DNA of 64,000 bases from Mactromeris polynyma (lineage: Eukaryota > Mollusca > Bivalvia > Venerida > Mactridae), in assembly GCA_032209605.1 (NCBI GenBank), contig JASFXZ010000039.1, forward strand, positions 3,286,001-3,350,000, in the 5' to 3' direction. Numbering within the stretch: the first letter of the stretch is position 1. More model-generated notes on the stretch are below. The model saw only the letters and a list, made by a program, of their open reading frames with translations. It was not told the origin of the DNA and ran no database searches. The DNA is not shown here.

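Overview
The window looks like nuclear DNA from an invertebrate animal. It is AT-rich and carries one very long, intron-rich protein gene on the + strand. The gene is a reelin (RELN) orthologue. I could thread 56 coding exons through it, from the start codon at 5692 to an exon still open at 64000. Splice phases agree at every junction, giving about 3,425 codons in the window. A bivalve mollusc or close lophotrochozoan is my best guess. It rests on the dispersed repeats (elements that include an 'agctcacctgag' motif, tRNA-derived SINEs, abundant palindromic MITEs), which resemble those of bivalve genomes; no species can be named from the sequence alone.

Layout: 1-5678 is upstream or 5' intron sequence with two minisatellites (13 bp and 45 bp units). 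Exon 1 (5692-5914) carries the start codon, signal peptide and beginning of the reeler domain; exons 2-3 finish the reeler domain. Exons 4-9 encode the reelin-specific N-terminal region, with a lineage-specific Thr-rich insertion in exon 8. Exons 9-56 encode reelin repeats 1 to 7 completely and the start of repeat 8. Each repeat has the order subrepeat A, EGF-like module, subrepeat B. The eight EGF modules fall at exons 15-16, 20-21, 26-27, 32-33, 39-40, 46-47, 50 and 55-56. Asp-box (S-x-D-x-G-x-x-W) and 'RWWQP ... WAIDN' signatures recur through the subrepeats. The rest of repeat 8 and the basic C-terminal tail lie beyond 64000.

The introns are the unusual part. About 12 kb (roughly 19%) of the window is tandem minisatellite, in at least twelve arrays with units of 13-46 bp. 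The largest are 12551-15190 (26 bp unit, about 101 copies) and 53048-55583 (31 bp unit, about 82 copies). Several arrays lie against 3' splice sites. One (15754-16189) is a head-to-tail duplication of the splice acceptor plus the first 23 bases of exon 9, leaving nine decoy acceptors upstream of the real one. The introns also hold several MITE families with terminal inverted repeats, a 1.7 kb non-autonomous transposon with 7 bp target duplications, a 342 bp element with near-perfect inverted repeats and 8 bp target duplications, and several tRNA-like or SINE segments. No second host gene, true tRNA, rRNA or CRISPR array was seen.

How it works: reelin is a large secreted extracellular-matrix glycoprotein. 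In vertebrates its central repeats bind ApoER2/VLDLR-type lipoprotein receptors and it is cut at two sites. Here the cysteine equivalent to the vertebrate inter-chain dimer cysteine is present, the two key receptor-binding lysines are displaced by one or two residues, and the loops carrying both vertebrate cleavage sites look absent.
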